A DNA stretch of 64,000 nucleotides from Chryseobacterium vrystaatense (GTDB taxonomy: Bacteria > Bacteroidota > Bacteroidia > Flavobacteriales > Weeksellaceae), in assembly GCF_000737765.1 (NCBI RefSeq), contig NZ_JPRI01000012.1, positions 248,001 to 312,000 on the forward strand, written 5' to 3'. Made by a program: the position numbers and the translations under genes. The notes beneath the pieces are model-generated. The model did not search any database. It had not been told where the DNA came from and saw only the letters and a list, made by a program, of their open reading frames with translations. Positions 7,890-16,843 of this stretch are shown piece after piece; position 1 is the stretch's first letter; every line of letters begins with the position of its first letter.

Positions 7890-8869
7890 TGGAAGATATG
7901 ATCAACACTATAGATTCCGATCTTTGGCAGGCTGTTTCTGCCAGTCCTTTCAATGCAATAGACTACGAATATCTCCTGGCAACTGATCCTTCAAAAATCA
8001 GAGAAGAAGAAATGGAGCTGTCATTGAAAAGTCCGCTCCCTGAAATTCCGCAACCAATTGATGTTACGAATATCGACCTTCCGTCATCTGATAAACACAG
8101 AATCAGGGTAAGGACATACAGACCTAAAGGGGGGAAAAATCTTCCGGTACTCCTCTATTTTCATGGCGGTGCTTTTATCTATGGGACACCTGAACAGTAC
8201 GACTTCTTATTTTTCAGTCTTGTACAGGATCTTCCTCTATTGGTTGTTTCAGTAGACTACCGTTTAGCTCCTGAAAATCCGTTTCCGGCAGGCTGGAAAG
8301 ACGGCTGTGATGTCTTACGGTGGTTATCTGAAAATGCAGATGATCTGGGCGGAAACAGAAATAACATCATGATTGGTGGAAGCAGTGCAGGGGCAACAAT
8401 CGCAGCCTCCGTTACACACTGGGCAAGAGACCAAAAGAACCTGAAGATCCGACATCAGTATCTGCTGTATCCCCCTATGAGCCATATTCTGGACTCCCCT
8501 TCTATGAATGAGCTGAAAAATGCCCCTCTTCAGACACGTAAAGCCGCGGAATGGATGTGGAAACATTATTTACAGAGTTACATCGCAGATCCTCCTAAAT
8601 ATGCAGTTCCGTTATCCGAAAACAATTTCAAAGATTTGCCGGATGCCACCATTATCATATGTGAACTGGATCCTCTGAAAGATGAAGGAATCAGATATGC
8701 AGAAAAACTTAAGGAAGCAGGTGTAGCGGTCAATGTACTGAAAATAAAAGGAGCGGTACATGCATTTGACTTTTTTCCCTGTCCGCTATCCGATACCTTT
8801 TACAGGCAGCAGGTTGCCTTATTCAAACAAATTGTACATAAAAACAATGAAGAAAATAACAGTCATTAA
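7889..8869 (+). CDS. Alpha/beta hydrolase, hormone-sensitive-lipase (HSL) type
   Basis: This 326-residue esterase has the HSL-family oxyanion motif FHGGAFIYG and the nucleophile elbow IGGSSAGATIAA with Ser in GSSAG. The likely acid is in ELDPLKDEG and the catalytic His in VHAFDFF, so the triad is complete. It has no signal peptide and should be cytosolic, acting on small esters. The start overlaps the stop of the reductase by one base and the end overlaps the next gene by 23 bases, so the three are tightly coupled. The substrate is unknown. Confidence 0.9.
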   Translation: MEDMINTIDSDLWQAVSASPFNAIDYEYLLATDPSKIREEEMELSLKSPLPEIPQPIDVTNIDLPSSDKHRIRVRTYRPKGGKNLPVLLYFHGGAFIYGTPEQYDFLFFSLVQDLPLLVVSVDYRLAPENPFPAGWKDGCDVLRWLSENADDLGGNRNNIMIGGSSAGATIAASVTHWARDQKNLKIRHQYLLYPPMSHILDSPSMNELKNAPLQTRKAAEWMWKHYLQSYIADPPKYAVPLSENNFKDLPDATIIICELDPLKDEGIRYAEKLKEAGVAVNVLKIKGAVHAFDFFPCPLSDTFYRQQVALFKQIVHKNNEENNSH

Positions 8870-9440
8870 CGGACATCCCGACAAAGAAAGTTTTAACAGT
8901 GCTATTGCACATTCTTATATCCAATCCGCTCAGAATGCAGGTTCAGAGGTTCGGTATATCGCCATTGGAGAGATGAATTTCAATCCCAATCTGCAGTATG
9001 GCTATCGACAAAGAATGGAACTGGAACCTGATTTGATAAAAGCACTGGAAGATTTGCACTGGAGCGAACATCAGGTATGGATACATCCCTTATGGTGGCT
9101 GGGAATGCCTGCTGTTATGAAAGGCTTTTTTGACCGCGCTTTTCTTCCCGGAATTACTTTTAAAAGCAATAAAGGAGGACCTACCGATGGATTATTGAAA
9201 GGTAAAACAGGAAGAATCATTACCACTGCAGGCGATTTATCCCTGGATGTTTATGAAGATGTTTACCGGTCCGGCGGACTGGTCCAGCTGAAACAGGGAA
9301 TTCTTGAATACTGCGGAGTATCTGTTATCGAAAATCATTTTATAGGACCCTTGTATGAGTGGGATGAAGATGACAGAAAAAGATGCCTGAATACCCTGAA
9401 ACATCTGGCTGAAATAGATTCAGCGTATGAAAGTACTTGA
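8847..9440 (+). CDS. NAD(P)H-dependent oxidoreductase, flavodoxin-like (NQO1/KefF type)
   Basis: I chose the ATG at 8847 because MKKITVINGHPDKESFN is the usual N-terminus of this family; the frame is open further upstream but only inside the hydrolase gene. The 197-residue protein has the flavodoxin-like fold with an FMN/FAD-binding start (INGHPDKESFN), then HQVWIHPLWWLGMPAVMKGFFDRAF, a hallmark of NQO1-like quinone reductases. It should reduce quinones by two electrons. Together with the MDR reductase and the esterase upstream it makes a small detoxification operon under the AraC regulator. Confidence 0.9.
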   Translation: MKKITVINGHPDKESFNSAIAHSYIQSAQNAGSEVRYIAIGEMNFNPNLQYGYRQRMELEPDLIKALEDLHWSEHQVWIHPLWWLGMPAVMKGFFDRAFLPGITFKSNKGGPTDGLLKGKTGRIITTAGDLSLDVYEDVYRSGGLVQLKQGILEYCGVSVIENHFIGPLYEWDEDDRKRCLNTLKHLAEIDSAYEST

Positions 9441-9472
9441 TTTATTGACCATACTTTACTGTAGCCGTATCA

Positions 9473-9508
9473 AAAAAATAACCTCAATGTACATTGAGGT
9501 TATTTTTT
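9473..9508. terminator. Perfect palindromic bidirectional terminator
   Basis: Bases 9473..9490 are the exact reverse complement of 9491..9508, an 18-bp arm with A and T tracts at the ends. It lies between the convergent reductase operon and the GG-leader peptide gene and can end both transcripts. Confidence 0.85.
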
Positions 9509-9515
9509 CTATTGT

Positions 9516-9689
9516 CTAATCCACAGGGCCCAGCCTGCAAATCTGTCCTAATGGAATGCACACCCCATTACATTTGTATGATGTATGAGGATTACATGGA
9601 CAGTCTTTAGGTGGAATATTAGCGCAATTAACGATTCCTCCATTGAGCGATTTGAGTTCAAAACGTGTAAGATGTTTAAGATTTTTCAT
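9516..9689 (-). CDS. Bacteriocin-like GG-leader peptide, cysteine-rich (57 aa)
   Basis: I read this short gene by hand on the minus strand. The N-terminus, MKNLKHLTRFELKSLNGG, is a typical double-glycine leader (cleavage expected after Gly18), in the form often seen in Chryseobacterium bacteriocin-like peptides. The 39-residue core is Cys-rich, with Cys at 22, 30, 32, 40, 44 and 51, and contains Pro and Gly. Leaders of this kind are normally cut by a C39-type ABC exporter, but no such exporter is in the window. It ends next to a strong palindromic terminator. The role (antimicrobial, signal or other) is unknown; homologues in this genus are numerous and poorly studied. Confidence 0.72.
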   Translation of the reverse strand: MKNLKHLTRFELKSLNGGIVNCANIPPKDCPCNPHTSYKCNGVCIPLGQICRLGPVD

Positions 9690-9748
9690 AGCAACATGGT
9701 ATTAGTGAACCTTAAATATAATCAATAAAGATGAATTGTACTATTATT

Positions 9749-11341
9749 TTATACCTCAGCTGCCATTTCTTCTTCCAGATATTTTATAAAAAGGGAAGGT
9801 GAAATCGAAGTTGTTTTTTTAAAGATGGTAGCAAATTTATTCTGTGAAGAAAATCCTGCCTCTTCAGCCAATACCGATATTTTATACTTTCTGTACCTTG
9901 GCGTATTTCTAAGTTTTTCTATGACGTAATTGACTCTTAATTCATTGATGTAGTTATTGAAATCTTTATTTTTATAGGTATTGATGATGTAGGAAAGATA
10001 CTTGGTATTGGTTCCGCAAGATGCCGCAAGAGAAGACATGGATATGCTGTTATTAATAAAAAGATCTGATTTTTCAAATTCATCCAGTTTAGACAGCAGC
10101 TTTTGTTCTGTGGCAGCAGTCATCATTCCATAATCATCTGCTTTTACTGCTTTCATTGGGTCAGCCATAGAAATCTGCCGGATTGCAGGGGCAAAAGAAG
10201 TCGTGACTTTCTCTTTTCTAAACTCATGGATTCTGTCGGAGTCCTGCAGTATCTGTTTAAATTTCTCGATATTCCTTTTTTGTTTTCTGCGATATATCAT
10301 AAAATACACAAGTCCGGAGATCAGCAATATTCCACCGGCCAGGATGATGATATTTTTAATATACCCGGTATGCTCCGCATCACTTTTTTTTTCGTCCAGC
10401 CTGGAATAAGAATCACTGATAAAGGAATCTGATTTCTTTGAAATCTTCTCCGCAACCTCATCTTTCTTTTTTTCTGTCTCTCTAAATTTTTTCAGATCGT
10501 TGATCATCACATAGTATTTCTGTGAGGTCGCATATACTTCATTTTTCAGCTGAAGATATTCCGACTGATCTGATATTTTCTGAGCAAGCTGAAGATATTT
10601 TTTAGCTTCCTGCGAATTATTCTGTTCTATATACACTGATGCTAAACCATTATATATAAGCCCTGTCAGGAAATTCTCAGGAATATTCCGGCAGATATCG
10701 GATGCTTTTTTATAATGAAAAAGAGCCTTCCCGAAATTTTTGAGATGGTAGTAGCTGAGCCCAAGCAGCTGTTGGTTATTGGCTGTAAAAAAATCTTTAT
10801 CCTGTTTCGTTAAATTAAAATACTGCTGGGATTTCTTTACATTTTCTATGGCTCCTTTATAATTCTTCTGTTCGATATCAAAGTAGGCCATTTCCTGCAT
10901 CATTAAACCGGATGTATTATTGACAAGTTCAGGATCTTTAATTTTTTTACATGCAGCCAATGTTTTATCTGCATATTTTTTTGCTTCACTATACAGTTTT
11001 AAAATACGGTATTCGGACGATAAAAATCCATAAACTTTTGCTTTCCAGACCTCGTTGTCTGTCTGCCCAATAATTTGTTCAGACTTCAGCGCATATTCCA
11101 TAGATTTTTTTACATTTCCGGTCTGCTTATACAAAGTAGCAGACAGCATAAGACTCTTCGTCTGATAATAAGGCGTTTCGGATATTGTGTATAAAGAATC
11201 TGCAGTCTTTAAAGCCTGATCAAAATTCTTTTGAGAGGTTTCCAAATAGGTTTTTATATAGATGGCGTTATAGGCATCCGCTGCCTGAGCCTGCATACAG
11301 ATAGAAATGCACAGGAAAATAATAAGGTGGAAATTCTTCAT
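9749..11341 (-). CDS. TPR-transmembrane-AraC hybrid regulator
   Basis: I chose the start at 11341 because MKNFHLIIFLCISICMQAQA gives a signal peptide; an in-frame ATG at 11416 would hide it. The 530-residue protein has a periplasmic region of helical TPR-like repeats, a membrane helix (IIILAGGILLISGLVYFMIY, about residues 325-350) and a cytosolic AraC-type DNA-binding domain near the C-terminus (LAEEAGFSSQNKFATIFKKTT). This layout is common in Bacteroidetes and couples a periplasmic signal to transcription. It is next to, and on the same strand as, the GG-leader peptide gene. Whether it responds to that peptide is speculation. Confidence 0.88.
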   Translation of the reverse strand: MKNFHLIIFLCISICMQAQAADAYNAIYIKTYLETSQKNFDQALKTADSLYTISETPYYQTKSLMLSATLYKQTGNVKKSMEYALKSEQIIGQTDNEVWKAKVYGFLSSEYRILKLYSEAKKYADKTLAACKKIKDPELVNNTSGLMMQEMAYFDIEQKNYKGAIENVKKSQQYFNLTKQDKDFFTANNQQLLGLSYYHLKNFGKALFHYKKASDICRNIPENFLTGLIYNGLASVYIEQNNSQEAKKYLQLAQKISDQSEYLQLKNEVYATSQKYYVMINDLKKFRETEKKKDEVAEKISKKSDSFISDSYSRLDEKKSDAEHTGYIKNIIILAGGILLISGLVYFMIYRRKQKRNIEKFKQILQDSDRIHEFRKEKVTTSFAPAIRQISMADPMKAVKADDYGMMTAATEQKLLSKLDEFEKSDLFINNSISMSSLAASCGTNTKYLSYIINTYKNKDFNNYINELRVNYVIEKLRNTPRYRKYKISVLAEEAGFSSQNKFATIFKKTTSISPSLFIKYLEEEMAAEV

Positions 11342-12076
11342 AGTTGTGTTTTTTGAAATAGAGAAATAGGAAAGAAACAGCTTCCTTCCGGTTGAAATAA
11401 TTTTTTGCTGTAGCAATATTCAATATTTTTTTCAATCAATTTGGTATTTTAACGATGATATATTTACCAAAATACAGATAATGATAAATTTAAAAACGAA
11501 CTTATTGATATTTATGAGAATCTGATTCAGTATTTACCCTTAATTTATAGAAAGTTTCTGTTTTTTTTGCTTGATTTCCGGAGAAAGCCGATCCTTTTGC
11601 ATGCGTAATAAATGCTGACCATTTATTTGTTTTGATAGAAACACGCATAAGAAATGGAGAAAACTAACTGCCCTTAAAGAATAACTGGAAAAACCACCGC
11701 ATAAACCTGATTTTAAACATCCCATAATAAGTCATTATATATCTGTGACGCTTTTCTACTGTTGTGCGATCTAAGTAATCACACATTATCATTATCGGTA
11801 AAACACCAAGGTTATGCGTTTATTGATGGGCATTTTTCCATTAAATCCTGTTGCTGTATCCTGGCAATAACCCCTTATCACTATTAGGAAAATGATAGCA
11901 GCAATGCTTTTATCGTGTTTATTTCCGGGCTAGTTTTGCCCTCATCATTAAATCAGGCTGTAAAGATCTGAAAACACAAATAACAGCAGGGGTTATATAT
12001 TTCAATATAACGATTTATATGGCTCCTTTTATTTTTAAAGATCGCCACCGCACAATGACTTAGCGAAAAAAACTAC
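11342..12076. other. Long intergenic region, possible promoter near 11931
   Basis: I see no credible gene in these 735 bases. On the plus strand TAGTTTTG (11931..11938) fits the -7 box, with TTTT 19 bases upstream; it could drive the gene at 12077 through a leader of about 130 bases. Minus-strand frames here are short and without family resemblance. Confidence 0.4.
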
Positions 12077-12658
12077 ATGAGAACTCAAAAAAAACACAAA
12101 GTCAATTATGGGACTCCTTTTTTTCAAGTGGGAAAAAGGTTGAGAAAGTCTGTGCTTTTCCTGTTTTTTTTATTCAATAAAAGTTTTTTTGCCCAATTGA
12201 ATATTGATACAGCTGCCCTATTTACCAACAGAACTGCGACCACAATCTTTATATCTAAAGAGATAAAAACCTGTAACATCAGCCGGATGATCTATTCGCA
12301 GGAACTTGTTCGGTCTGAGATCCGTCGTAAAAAGAAGAAAACCCCCAAAAGCATTTCAAAATATTCTAAAAAATACAGCATCATAAAGATAGAAAGACCA
12401 GTGAGAAAACGGACAGATTCTTTTTTCAAACCTGTTTCTTCTGATGACTGCTTATCGATTAGGTATTCGGAAGACAGTACTTTTATTATCGCTTCTTTCC
12501 ATTATGCCGGTTTAAAGACCGCTAATATAACAGATAAATATTCATTTACTGATGCAAGGGCTATCGGTTTATCCGACTGCTTTTTCAGTGCGGGTTACTG
12601 TATTACCCCAGACCGCTATTCCTTCAATTCCGCGAGACCTCCCCCTTTCCCAACTTAG
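12077..12658 (+). CDS. Hypothetical secreted protein
   Basis: This 193-residue protein has a basic N-terminus, then a hydrophobic segment KSVLFLFFLFNKSFFAQ that looks like a late signal peptide. The middle is very basic (SEIRRKKKKTPKSISKYSKKY) and the C-terminus ends in RPPPFPT. I do not recognise a family. It stands 98 bases before the large surface protein gene on the same strand and could be co-expressed with it. Start choice is uncertain, as the hydrophobic segment begins only about 24 residues in. Confidence 0.55.
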   Translation: MRTQKKHKVNYGTPFFQVGKRLRKSVLFLFFLFNKSFFAQLNIDTAALFTNRTATTIFISKEIKTCNISRMIYSQELVRSEIRRKKKKTPKSISKYSKKYSIIKIERPVRKRTDSFFKPVSSDDCLSIRYSEDSTFIIASFHYAGLKTANITDKYSFTDARAIGLSDCFFSAGYCITPDRYSFNSARPPPFPT

Positions 12659-12756
12659 ATAATTCATGAATAAAAAAATTGACCGCCCTTTTTTAAAGGG
12701 TGCAGGATAGGTCATGCCTTTATTGGCAATAAAAACAATTAACTAATGAAAACTCA

Positions 12757-15660
12757 ATGAAAAAAAACATAAGCAGTATAAAAACGAATTTTATGCTTCG
12801 GACAATATTCCTTTTTACCCTGTTACTAAGCAGTAACGCCCTGTTTGCAGACGGGTCTAAAGATTTGTACCCATCAGGGAAAACCGGTTACCGGGCATTT
12901 TTAAGATCAAGCACGACGACGACTTCAAGCTGGCCTTTTGCCAATGAAGGATTCCATTACGTCTATGCGAACGCGGGTGAACGGATTACCCTGGCATCGA
13001 GCGCACAAAATGGAGGAGCGGGAAGAATCCGTCTTTTTGCACCCGACGGAAGTTTGGTGGTTAATAATACTTCTACAGGACAGATTTCCAACCGTACAGC
13101 AGAGCTTGCAGGGCCTCAGTTGTTTGGGCAGACCGGAGGAAACAGATATACCCCGATCTATTACACAGCAAGCACCGATGGTATTTACCGCGTGGAATTT
13201 GCCGGCAGGACAGCCAGTGATCCCAGCACGACCATTACTGCCAACAGCAACTGGACACAGGATAACAGTGCCGGAATTGCTGCATGGGATGTATCCGTGA
13301 TAAATACCACAAATACAGGTTTTGTGAGCGGACGTGTATATACCAACATTCTGAATCTATCCAACGGAACCAGTGGCCCGAATACGGATGGTTTTTATGG
13401 ACTGGTCTATATATTGACGAAAGACGGCTATACCTACCGTGTCAATAATAATGGGAATAACGGGCTTTACTTTACTTTTTTTGTCAACAACGATGGTTTT
13501 ATCGATATCTCAACCGAAAATCCTGTGTATAAAAGTCTGGATCAATCTACCCCAGCTTTTCTGACAGGTAAAGTACATAATCCCAATAATGCCGATACCG
13601 CAAAACATATTACCCATAAAATATTTTATACCCTTCCTTCAGATGACCTTCCTGCGTCAGCAGGTGGCGCAGTACCCGGAGGTTCAACCTGGTTAAAAAA
13701 TACCGTTATCATACCGGATGTCACGGCAGTTCAGGTAGTCGGTGTAGACGGAACGCCCGGACAGATCAGTAACAAAGGAGGATATATCAAGTTTATTGGA
13801 GGTGCTCAGGGACAATATAAAATTGTTATAGAAAGTACAGATATTCCTTCTGCTTTCAGTACACGGATCCTCACCGGCTCTTCAATTTCAGGAATTAATA
13901 ATATTTCCTGGGATGGGAAAGACGGCAGTGGAATTCAATTGCCTCCGGGAACCGTTCCTGCCAAAGTTACGGTACAGCTCCAGGGTGCCGAAGTACATTT
14001 TCCTTTCTTTGATATGGAGTACAATCGTCAGGGAACAATCATAGAACTTCTGGATCATACGAATCTCAACAATGTAATTTCCGACATCGTATACTGGAAT
14101 GATGCTGATGTAGCCAATGGTACGAATGGAAGCAATACCCCAAGAGGACAATATTCTGATCCTAAAAATAACAGCCACCTGCCACCAGTAAACAGTGCCG
14201 GGATCAGCAGTACTACGAACGGCCACATCTGGGGAATTGGAGGAACCGGTACTTCCGGCCAGTTCGGAGACAACAGATCCATCGATACATGGACATTCGT
14301 AAAAGGAAATGCAACCATGGTTACGACCGCCGTAACAGTAAAAACAGCGGATTTAAAAGTAACAGAAATTACACCCAACAAAACGACTGTTGCTACCGGT
14401 GACAACCTGGTATATACCGTTAAAGTGAAAAATGAAGGCCCGAGTGATGCAGAAGGAGCCCCGTTCACTTTTACCATTCCGGCCGGGCTTACTCCCCAGA
14501 ACATACAGTTTCAGGGTAATAACTGCGGTACTGAAGAAACACCGTTAAGTTATGATCCTGCTACACACCAATACTCTTCCAGGCTTAATCTGCCAAATGG
14601 CTGTGAAATTACCTATACAGTCACCGTGAATATAACAGGTTCTGCTACCCCAGGCAATCTGCAGGTACAGGCGGCTATTTTGCGTCCCAATGATGTGACT
14701 GATCCGGATGCGACCAATCAAAGTCCTGCAATTCCACCTACCAATGCTGAATATGAATGTACGCATAATGGACTGGGTGGTGTATGTAACAATATCCGGA
14801 ATAACAACACTGTCGGGTTTTCAGCTGCCCCGGTATGTACTGAGCCGGTGAACGGCGCTAATTTTAACTGGAGCTACACTGTGGCAAATGCCCCTTCCAA
14901 TCCGGTAACCGAGACTTTTACCCAGCCGGCAACCAATTATGGTTTTGTCCTTGATATTTACGGATTGGATAATTCATTCAATATGAACATCAACGGAACT
15001 CCATTAGCAAGCCAGGAGATTGAATTCCAGTCATCGGGAACATCAGGAATCAATATTCGTTTTGCTGATGGAGATGAATATGAAACCCATACGCCGGATG
15101 TATGGCAGATGTCCGGGAATTCCTCAGCGCCTTTGATCAGAGTGGTCATCAGTCCTGCAGGTTCGGTATCCATCTTCGGAAGCAAAACGTCAGGAGGGGC
15201 GCTCTACCCTCTCGAATTATACAACGGAAATACATTGAACACGATCACCTGGAGCACCATCGGTCCGAATACTGTGGTCGCAACACAAAATGTTGTGGGG
15301 GTTACCAGCATGTCAGGCCGGGGATATGGATTAAATACCGCCCCTTGCTCATGTGTTAAACCCGGAGCTTCAGGTACTCCTGACGGTTTTGGAAGAATGG
15401 GGATCCTTACCAAAGCCTCCCAGACAGTGAGTAACTGGCCGAAGAGCGTCCCTAATGGCTATATGGTACTGGATGCCGCAAGTAAAGGTCTCGTCATCAC
15501 CCATATGACAACTGTACAGAGAGATGCTTTGGTAGCTGTAAATGGCATGCTGATCTACAATACTGATCTTAACTGTGTACAGCTTTACAGAGGATCTGCA
15601 CCGGGAGTTGATACTTCCCGTACAGGTTGGAACTGTATAAAAAGAGGATGTAATGAATAA
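12757..15660 (+). CDS. Large secreted DUF11-domain surface protein
   Basis: This 967-residue protein has a signal region (TIFLFTLLLSSNALFA) and is rich in Thr, Ser, Asn and Gly, as cell-surface proteins are. Around residues 531-680 there is a DUF11-type repeat domain (ADLKVTEITPNKTTVATGDN, then YTVKVKNEGPSDAEGAPFTF). The region before it looks like several beta-sandwich modules. The last ~100 residues (from about 870) form a separate domain with GMLIYNTDLNCVQLY and a Cys-containing end. No classic T9SS C-terminal sorting domain is evident. GC content is higher than in the flanking intergenic DNA. The role, perhaps adhesion, is unknown. Confidence 0.85.
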   Translation: MKKNISSIKTNFMLRTIFLFTLLLSSNALFADGSKDLYPSGKTGYRAFLRSSTTTTSSWPFANEGFHYVYANAGERITLASSAQNGGAGRIRLFAPDGSLVVNNTSTGQISNRTAELAGPQLFGQTGGNRYTPIYYTASTDGIYRVEFAGRTASDPSTTITANSNWTQDNSAGIAAWDVSVINTTNTGFVSGRVYTNILNLSNGTSGPNTDGFYGLVYILTKDGYTYRVNNNGNNGLYFTFFVNNDGFIDISTENPVYKSLDQSTPAFLTGKVHNPNNADTAKHITHKIFYTLPSDDLPASAGGAVPGGSTWLKNTVIIPDVTAVQVVGVDGTPGQISNKGGYIKFIGGAQGQYKIVIESTDIPSAFSTRILTGSSISGINNISWDGKDGSGIQLPPGTVPAKVTVQLQGAEVHFPFFDMEYNRQGTIIELLDHTNLNNVISDIVYWNDADVANGTNGSNTPRGQYSDPKNNSHLPPVNSAGISSTTNGHIWGIGGTGTSGQFGDNRSIDTWTFVKGNATMVTTAVTVKTADLKVTEITPNKTTVATGDNLVYTVKVKNEGPSDAEGAPFTFTIPAGLTPQNIQFQGNNCGTEETPLSYDPATHQYSSRLNLPNGCEITYTVTVNITGSATPGNLQVQAAILRPNDVTDPDATNQSPAIPPTNAEYECTHNGLGGVCNNIRNNNTVGFSAAPVCTEPVNGANFNWSYTVANAPSNPVTETFTQPATNYGFVLDIYGLDNSFNMNINGTPLASQEIEFQSSGTSGINIRFADGDEYETHTPDVWQMSGNSSAPLIRVVISPAGSVSIFGSKTSGGALYPLELYNGNTLNTITWSTIGPNTVVATQNVVGVTSMSGRGYGLNTAPCSCVKPGASGTPDGFGRMGILTKASQTVSNWPKSVPNGYMVLDAASKGLVITHMTTVQRDALVAVNGMLIYNTDLNCVQLYRGSAPGVDTSRTGWNCIKRGCNE

Positions 15661-15748
15661 ATAATTTGAGTCAGAGATAAACTGTCAGGTTGATACCACC
15701 TTACTACCGGCAGTATTCTGATTCAGTACAATTAAAATTTAATTAATA

Positions 15749-16255
15749 ATGAAAAAAATAATTACAGCAATAGGAATTGCCACTGTGTTTTTATCCTCCG
15801 GCATCATAAAGGCTCAGGTTGCCATAGGCAAAGAAAGTCTGACGAATGGAAGTGTTCTCCTTGAATTTGGGTCCGAACCCAAGGGAATTATACTTCCTTC
15901 AACTGCTTCAGTACCCGGAGCCGTAGGCGGTACATTTGTATTCAATACCCTGAGCAAATCTCTGCAGGTCATGGAAGGAACGACCTGGACTCATCTCACT
16001 GATGACAGCCAGGGAATCCCGCATGCATACTCCAACACCGGAGCAGATGTGGGCAATGGAGTCATTATTGGATCAAAGACTTCACTGAAACCAGGGATTT
16101 TAGTGTTGGAATCAACCTCCAAAGCAATGGTACTCCCAAAAACTGCCAATCCCCATCTTTCGATGAAAGGGGCGATAGCCGGAACAATGGTATATGATAC
16201 CACAGCCGATATGCTTGCCGTATATGACGGAGCCAACTGGAGCTACTGGAAATAG
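15749..16255 (+). CDS. Small secreted protein sharing the C-terminal motif of the DUF11 protein
   Basis: This 168-residue protein has a good signal peptide (MKKIITAIGIATVFLSSGIIKAQ). Two stretches look related to each other: KGIILPSTASVPGAVGGTFVFNT and KAMVLPKTANPHL...GTMVYDT, each ending in a W-containing segment (GTTWTHL, GANWSYWK), so it seems to hold two copies of a short beta module. The same pattern (KGLVITHMTT...GMLIYNT...W) closes the 967-residue protein just upstream. The module is widespread in flavobacterial surface proteins and resembles phage tail-fibre tips. The 88-base spacing suggests an operon with the large protein. Confidence 0.8.
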   Translation: MKKIITAIGIATVFLSSGIIKAQVAIGKESLTNGSVLLEFGSEPKGIILPSTASVPGAVGGTFVFNTLSKSLQVMEGTTWTHLTDDSQGIPHAYSNTGADVGNGVIIGSKTSLKPGILVLESTSKAMVLPKTANPHLSMKGAIAGTMVYDTTADMLAVYDGANWSYWK

Positions 16256-16390
16256 AACAATAGGCTGCAGATGCATGGTGTTTTATCTGCATCTGCATCT
16301 ATCTAGACAATACTTAATAAGATACTCTAACCCTATTCTTATTTTAAAAAAGGGTTTCGGTATATATTGTAATTTGAAAGTGACACCATC

Positions 16391-16843
16391 ATGGAAAAAA
16401 TAAACAACTTTAGAAAAATAAAATTAATTTTTAGAATATCAGTTTCACTAATGGTCATTATCCTGCTGATTTTTGCGGCTGTATCGCTACCCTTAGTTTT
16501 AAAAATTGCTTTTGCATTATTGTTCACAACTTTGCTTTTTATCAATGTTTATGTGAAATGTTTTGAATATGAATATGCCGGAGAATGCATCAGTATAAAA
16601 AAATTTCATCCTTTAAAATCCGGAAAGGCAGTTCCTCCTTTTGTGGAGTTTCCTAAGAAGTATCTAAAGGATTACCAGCTGAGAAACAGTTTAATCTCTC
16701 ATGATCTGATCTTCGCTCTTGATACAGACCGAAGAAAAAATTTCAAATTAAAAATTAAAATTTCCGGTTTCGAGGCAGGGCAGATTTCAACAGTAACGGA
16801 TTCCCTGGAACGGATCAAAAAAAATAACACCTATGACCGCTGA
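16391..16843 (+). CDS. Hypothetical membrane protein
   Basis: This 150-residue protein has two adjacent membrane helices (ISVSLMVIILLIFAAVSLPLV and IAFALLFTTLLFINVYV, about residues 15-55) and a soluble C-terminal part of about 95 residues. I recognise no family. Its end overlaps the next gene by 11 bases, so it is probably translated with the helix-turn-helix gene that follows. It opens the small-gene island at 16391-18076. Confidence 0.65.
   Translation: MEKINNFRKIKLIFRISVSLMVIILLIFAAVSLPLVLKIAFALLFTTLLFINVYVKCFEYEYAGECISIKKFHPLKSGKAVPPFVEFPKKYLKDYQLRNSLISHDLIFALDTDRRKNFKLKIKISGFEAGQISTVTDSLERIKKNNTYDR

Noticed and set aside
10103..10432. Plus-strand frame of 109 codons
   Set aside because: It lies wholly antisense to the TPR-AraC gene, whose domains are clear, and has no family resemblance.
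11540..11725. Minus-strand frame of 61 codons in the long intergenic region
   Set aside because: Composition is not protein-like, with no ribosome site or promoter and no recognisable family.
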